Assembly: GCF_905475395.1 (NCBI RefSeq) | Contig: NC_058337.1 | Coordinates: 14,868,983-14,932,982, forward strand | Source of the DNA: Chrysoperla carnea | Lineage: Eukaryota > Arthropoda > Insecta > Neuroptera > Chrysopidae | Direction: 5' to 3' | DNA length: 64,000 nucleotides | Shown: positions 58,925 through 64,000 of the stretch, piece after piece | How the letters are laid out: each line of letters starts with the position of its first letter | How positions within the stretch are numbered: position 1 is the stretch's first letter | Notes under the pieces: model-generated | What the model saw: only the letters and a program-made list of their open reading frames with translations | Told to the model about the DNA's origin: nothing | The model's database searches: none | Made by a program: the position numbers and the translations under genes

Positions 58925-59222
58925 TAACTCTTTGCATTATACGAAATTCTCTTTTCATACGTTCGATAAATCTTTTAACATGAATTCCAGTAGCGAGTAT
59001 TTTTCTTCCTGTAGTTATTTCTTCTTTGGTAAAATGCTACGATTTTTTTAAAAAGGTGGGATGTCAAGTGAACATTTATGCTTATTACATAATCTTGAAG
59101 ATTAAATCCGCGGCCAGTTCGTTACTGTAATTTCCTTATCACTAATACCACCTTCGAATCCATCAGATAAAAAGTAACATTCTCCAGTTGGTATTATTCC
59201 TACCAAAAATTTTATTGTAGAT
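58925..59222 (-). pseudogene. DDE_4-type transposase fragment, frameshifted
   Basis: On the minus strand one frame reads KFLVGIIPTGECYFLSDGFE followed by GGISDKEITV, another GFNLQDYVIS, and a third FTKEEITTGRKI and HVKRFIERMK. In that order these match the C-terminal half of DDE_Tnp_4 transposases (F..G..P.G....SDG.GG..SDK.IT, then RGFN.QD, then R.HVER.I.R.K) of Harbinger/ISL2EU-like transposons. Three frames are needed, so it is inactive. It faces the SAP-like exon. Confidence 0.6.
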
Positions 59223-59285
59223 ATTATAAGAGGAACATTTATTACATTTAATCTTTTGTTCTATCTCTTATGGTTTACAAGATGA
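59223..59285 (-). repeat. Dispersed repeat family A, small fragment
   Basis: AGGAACATTTATTACATTTA followed by TTTTGTTCTATCTC and GGTTTACAAGATG. Confidence 0.6.
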
Positions 59286-61832
59286 ATTTTTTTGAAAAAT
59301 CGTGTAACTTATAAATAGACAAACTTTGAAAAAGTGTATCTCTGAAACTATCAGTGTTACAAAAACTGGCTTGGTCTCAAATTGTTGCAAATTTAACCTT
59401 CTTTATGAACAGTACAATTTTTGATGAACAAATCAGTCTTTTCAGGTCAAAATCGATAAAAACTGAAATAATGTTAAAATTTTGGATGTTTTTTTTATTT
59501 TTCGGTATGATTCGATCGTCTGTCGAAGTCGATAACTTGGATTCAACATTGTCTTTATATTGCAAACGACATATCAAAAAAACAAAAATACCGGTTTTGA
59601 CGCAGAGTTCAACCCCTTTTCATGTTTAAATTAATTGAATTATAATTAAATATAATTACGTTATTATAATTAGAATTACGTTTGAGAAACTCTACCATTA
59701 GTATAACCATCTCACCGACTCCGACTTTGATTTTTAGACCTATATACTGATCTAGATTGTATACAAAATCCAAACATTGTTTTTGAAATGTAATGGAATA
59801 TCAAAAAAAACGTGTAACATTCGCTTTGCCCACATGGTTAATATTTTTATAACATTATATTTACTATTAATAAATATAAATTTTATGTTGGTATCTCGTA
59901 TATGTGCATGACACACACATAGAATGGAAAACTGTAGTAGTAATAATATCAATAGGTATAAAAAAAAAAATTTACAAAATACAAAAGCTCTTTAGTTAAG
60001 TACCACTATCATAGAGTACTTATAATACCGCTACATTGAAGCTATACAGAAGAGATATGGCAAGATTAAATTAATTTAATTTTTTTAAAAGATAAAATAA
60101 AAAATTTACCATCAAGTTATTAAAAAAACTTACACAATATAAAATAGTAGTTATACACGTAGAGGTCTCTACTAACTTAGACCCCTCTACGAAATTGATC
60201 CTTTAAACGTTTTTTATTCAGTCGTTTGGTAACGTTTGACAAAGATTTTATATTTGAAAGATAAAACATTAATTTTTTTCATATCAAGTTAATTATTTGA
60301 GTTTCCTGATGGAAAGTTTTCATATCTACATCCAAAAACGAAATCAAAAATTTAATTATTATCAAATATTTCTCGGGAAATAAATCGCGACTTCTAAGAA
60401 ACTTTGATTTAATTAGATTGTCAGAATTAACAGGAATAAGTGTAGTCTTAAATCGCGGTTTAATACAATTTTGTGTTTGACATCTAAGAGTTGTAAGTAT
60501 TTCGATGTAACTAAAATAAATAGCTCATTCTTAGATTGGAAAGTATAAGACAATTTTAATCAATCTAAAATAAATTAAAGAGTGATTTAACATTTAACAA
60601 AAACGAATATCTTACTTAATATATCATGTTTTCTTAGTTATAGATAATTCAATTTTAAACAGGCGCATGTCAAGCTATTTTATAAAAACTGTTAAAATCT
60701 TAAGAAAGTCCTATTTTTTTTATACAATTTGAAGTTTATTTTATGACCATATGATTTTTCGTTCTCGACTTATATACCTTTTGGTCGTTAAACTTTTCGT
60801 TTAAAACCTTGGTCTCTAGACAATATTTTTCTGCTGCGAGTTTAGGATATTCTGATTATATGAATTAATTGTAAGTACTCATGGAACATAGAATTTTTTA
60901 ATATATTTTTGGAATGGAAAAGTCATTTGCTTACAAAAAGTCATTGGTATGACCTCTTAAGATCATATTTAACAAAACTTTTAATAATTGCATTTTATCG
61001 ATACTGAATGACGTCGAAGCAGAATACATGTACTTACCGACAGCCCAATTAAAAAATGTTCTGACTCCATCATGTCTCTGGTACCTATTGTTTAATGGTT
61101 TAACTATTTTAAACTAATTAGATTTCATTATGAATATGCAAAAATACACAATGTTCCATTTCAAAATACTCTTCAATTCATATGCTGAATATTTATTTAA
61201 AAATGGTTTTTTAAATAAAATAATTCGATCAATTAGCTTTCTATTCCGAGGTAATCTAACTTTTGACTTACGAAAAACCAAATTTTGTCTGATTATGTAT
61301 CTATACGCCACTCTTTGGTCAACCAATACGGCAACCAATCAATCTTTCCAACACACGATGGAAAGATTGATTGGTTTTCCGATGGAAATAATGATTGGAC
61401 AGTGATCGCCATTACATGTACCTCAATCCAAGGTGTTTCACTGAGAAATTGTGTTTAATTCGAGAATACAAATGCTTAGATTAACAGCCGTAAAGTTTCT
61501 TGGGGGCAACAAAGTGTAAGAGAACCGTCATTTAGGATGACTCTATTTAATAACCTTAGTATATAAATGACTAAATAACTACAATGTTATTTTATATTAA
61601 TATTATTTACATTGTTATTATGTTTTTTATTTTTTCCTGTGAAAAATAAAAACTTTGAAAAATAAATACATGTGTAACAAATATAATACTAGAAATAGCT
61701 ATGTCTGTGTACCTGAAAGATCAAATTTCAGGTTGATGGAAAATAGTGCAAGAAATAGAACAATACAAATTTCATATAAAATAAATAATAGTTTGGTAAT
61801 GAGAGACAGTATAGAGCAGCCTAGAATGTCCT
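59286..61832. other. Long non-coding stretch, no gene called
   Basis: Frames at 59354-59629, 59752-59952 and 61114-61405 are Phe/Lys/Ile-rich with no family resemblance; the first has no ATG near its 5' end. A 19-bp inverted pair, CCAATCAATCTTTCCA and TGGAAAGATTGATTGG, occurs at 61336-61376. I see no gene. Confidence 0.4.
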
Positions 61833-61995
61833 GCCTTAAGACGGTTCTATACACATTTTTCAATGGCGTGAAATCATTATTTTATTGGCGTGAAACTTTG
61901 TAACTTTTTTAAAGAAAAGCGGTTTTGGATATGTTATAGGTACTCATATTCTATCTGCCCTGATTACTTATTTTTCGAAAATCCTGTTAATTTTC
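61833..61995 (+). mobile_element. Half copy of the TTAAGACGGTT foldback family
   Basis: TTAAGACGGTTCTATACACA through ATTTTATTGGCGTGAAACTT, then TAGGTACTCATATTCTATCT, matches the left arm of the element at 39.73-40.32 kb. Internal segments and the right arm are deleted. Confidence 0.75.
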
Positions 61996-62329
61996 ACAAT
62001 TTTTATTGTAACAGAGATACTATGATTCGTTGCATTATTTTTTGTTGTTATTATTATTTTGTTACGTTTACTAAAATCATTTTATGGCATTTTACATTTC
62101 ATGCCATTTTACATTTTTGCTATATGATTTTGTCCCTAATTATTTTATCTATGATATGATATTTTTACCAATTGTTTTAAAAATAATTTTTGTTTGTATA
62201 GTCCTATTTTTTTAAATTTATGACATAATGTTCAAGTATAAATATCCTAAATTGAGACGAACCAAATGCCACAAAATTTTTATTTTTTTAAAAACTTCTT
62301 AAATTATAGTGGATTACTGCAAAGTAAAA
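61996..62329. other. Non-coding, no gene seen
   Basis: AT-rich with a local duplication of TTTTACATTT near 62090-62116. No coding-like frame. Confidence 0.35.
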
Positions 62330-62780
62330 TAAACAAGTGAAAACAAACAATTGACTTAGTTAATTGTTGAAATACCATGTAAAGAGACAGTTGATTACGC
62401 AATCGTTTGTTTTTTTACGTCATATCAGTAAAGAAAGATAGCCAAACATACATATATACATACACACTTAACTGATACCCATATAATACAAACTAAATAA
62501 CTTGCACATCATTTCCGCTCTCACGGGTAAACAGTGATGTCTACGAAAAAATGTTTCAAACAAAAGTTGTTTATTTTTTAAGTTGTTTATAAGGAAAATT
62601 TTTTACATTTAAATTTTTGTTCTATCTCTAACGGTTTACAAGATTGGTCCTACGGACCCAAGACCCGAATGACCCATTTACGAACTTTTTATGCCCTGAG
62701 CGTGCTATTTCAACTTGATACCTTTTTACGTTTATGAGTTATCGTGTTGACAGACAGACAATCAAAAATGGACTCTTATG
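62330..62780 (-). repeat. Dispersed repeat family A, minus-strand copy
   Basis: From AACAAGTGAAAACAAACAAT to ATCGTGTTGACAGACAGAC and AAAAATGGACT. The far end beyond the microsatellite is missing. Confidence 0.8.
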
Positions 62781-64000
62781 GACGGATAACTCTTATCAAT
62801 TTATATATATTTCTATTATTTACATAATAGTTAATTATAATTAACTATTATTACTATTTTTTCTATACCTATTATTTCTATTTTTGCAAGATATTTACAA
62901 TTATAATGTTATGAAATACTTACGTAATTTTTAGATTACTTTGAATCTTCATAATTTGGAAGGCATCATTTATTTATTTGTGTGGTTTGTCTATTAATCA
63001 CACTAAAACTGTAAATGATTTGGAACGAAACAGACTTAGCTATAGCTACAATACATAGATACCATAAGGTATAACTTTGAACCTATGAAAATTATGCAGC
63101 TCCTTTTCCCAAATAATAAGGCATATAAATATATATAAGGCATATAATTTTTCAATATTTGGCCTTGTGAAAATAGCACCCGCAAATTCGAATTGTCATA
63201 AACTGCTGATAGGATTCGTTTGTCCATCATTTGTCCACCCAAAATTTTCGTTCGCCCACCCTCAAATTGGAATTTATGACCGGATTAAAAATTTTTACAT
63301 CAGCACCCCCAGATGCAAATTTTCACAAAGTGAAAATGCCATTCGTTAGGCAATGGTTTGTCCACGTTTGTCCACTTTAAAAGAACAAATTATTTTTAAA
63401 ATTAAATTATTACTATTTTAATAAATAATCAGAAAGTTAAGAATCAATTATTGTCTACGGACTCCGTATACTAGTTTCTATATCACTAACGATCAGCGTT
63501 CAGCTATTCGGCGTCTTCGTTCCCATTTGCATCGCGGATATAAATTCCAGCTTTTTTGTCTCCGCTCTCTAAATGAACAATTCTTATTGTTCTCTTTCTA
63601 TAAATAGCAGTACAGAGTTGCCTTATCTTACGTAATATTTATAATATTCCCCCACTCTTAATTTAAACCCCTGCCAGCAAAAGTTAATTTAAACCCCTCC
63701 GCCCCTCGGAGCCTGCTTACCATAAACTTGAATACTTTCTAAACAAATAATCCAACGTTTTACAATAAACGTAAATCTTCTCAGGAAACAGTCAATTCGA
63801 ATATTGGGAACCCTACAAAAAGATAGTGACCTCACGATACATTCGTATAAAGCTACATACAGACGAATTGGGAATTTCTTGCTTTAAGATGTTAGTTAAA
63901 ATAGTTCATTAAACTAATTTGCGTCAAACCATGACCAGTAATTTTTTTTTATATATATTTAAGATAACTATAAAAGTGTCAGTTTCATTTTAGGTCAAAG
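62781..64000. other. Non-coding to the right edge, no gene called
   Basis: Contains AT palindromes near 62820-62870 and a GC-richer patch at 63480-63720 with CTATAAATAGCAG, which could be a core promoter or part of an LTR; nothing coding adjoins it within the window. Confidence 0.35.

Noticed and set aside
59354..59629. 91-codon ORF starting from a TTG
   Set aside because: Phe/Lys-rich low-complexity translation, no ATG at its start and no neighbours supporting a gene.
61114..62159. Four overlapping ORFs of 74-91 codons
   Set aside because: Hydrophobic AT-rich translations; part is a half copy of a foldback element, and none has a family match.

Overview
The window is animal, almost certainly insect, nuclear DNA. 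It is strongly AT-rich, its genes have spliceosomal introns (60 bp to 2.4 kb), and the recognisable families are arthropod ones: a divergent chemosensory ionotropic receptor, a TIL-type protease inhibitor, a DHX33-like helicase, and piggyBac, Helitron, LINE and LTR remnants. The species cannot be named from sequence alone. Gene density is low; most of the 64 kb is repeat-derived or unassigned.

Layout. 0.9-2.75 kb holds two copies of a dispersed repeat (family A) around a 306-bp tandem array. 3.4-6.7 kb (+) is a complete two-exon ionotropic receptor gene. 8.2-8.65 kb (-) is a broken SWIM-zinc-finger gene of transposon type. 9.8-10.44 kb (-) is a complete three-exon secreted TIL inhibitor, followed by a non-autonomous Helitron (10.53-11.38 kb). 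12.8-13.15 kb (-) is another broken transposon-type gene. 15.59-17.44 kb (+) is a three-exon gene for a small secreted protein I do not recognise, starting with a 7-nt coding microexon. 20.5-28.2 kb (-) is a complete six-exon DEAH helicase gene (DHX33-like, 721 aa) with two long foldback elements in its introns. 29.8-30.9 kb (+) is a decayed C2H2 zinc-finger gene. 31.3-34.7 kb has a foldback element, an intact piggyBac-type transposase ORF and a TTAA-flanked foldback. 35.7-38.35 kb (-) is a dead jockey-like LINE. 38.8-39.5 kb (+) is a gag/protease remnant with a possible LTR. 47.1-48.2 kb (-) is a second dead LINE. 58.2-59.2 kb carries facing relics of a SAP-type ORF and a DDE_4-type transposase.

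The host genes do unrelated jobs (chemosensation, protease inhibition, RNA helicase, unknown secreted product) and form no pathway or operon. The main structural theme is the number of unrelated long inverted repeats (at least eight) and one dispersed repeat family with about 17 full or partial copies in both orientations. No tRNA, rRNA, CRISPR or bacterial-type feature was seen. All gene models were assembled by eye from splice sites, reading phase and recalled family motifs; no search was run.
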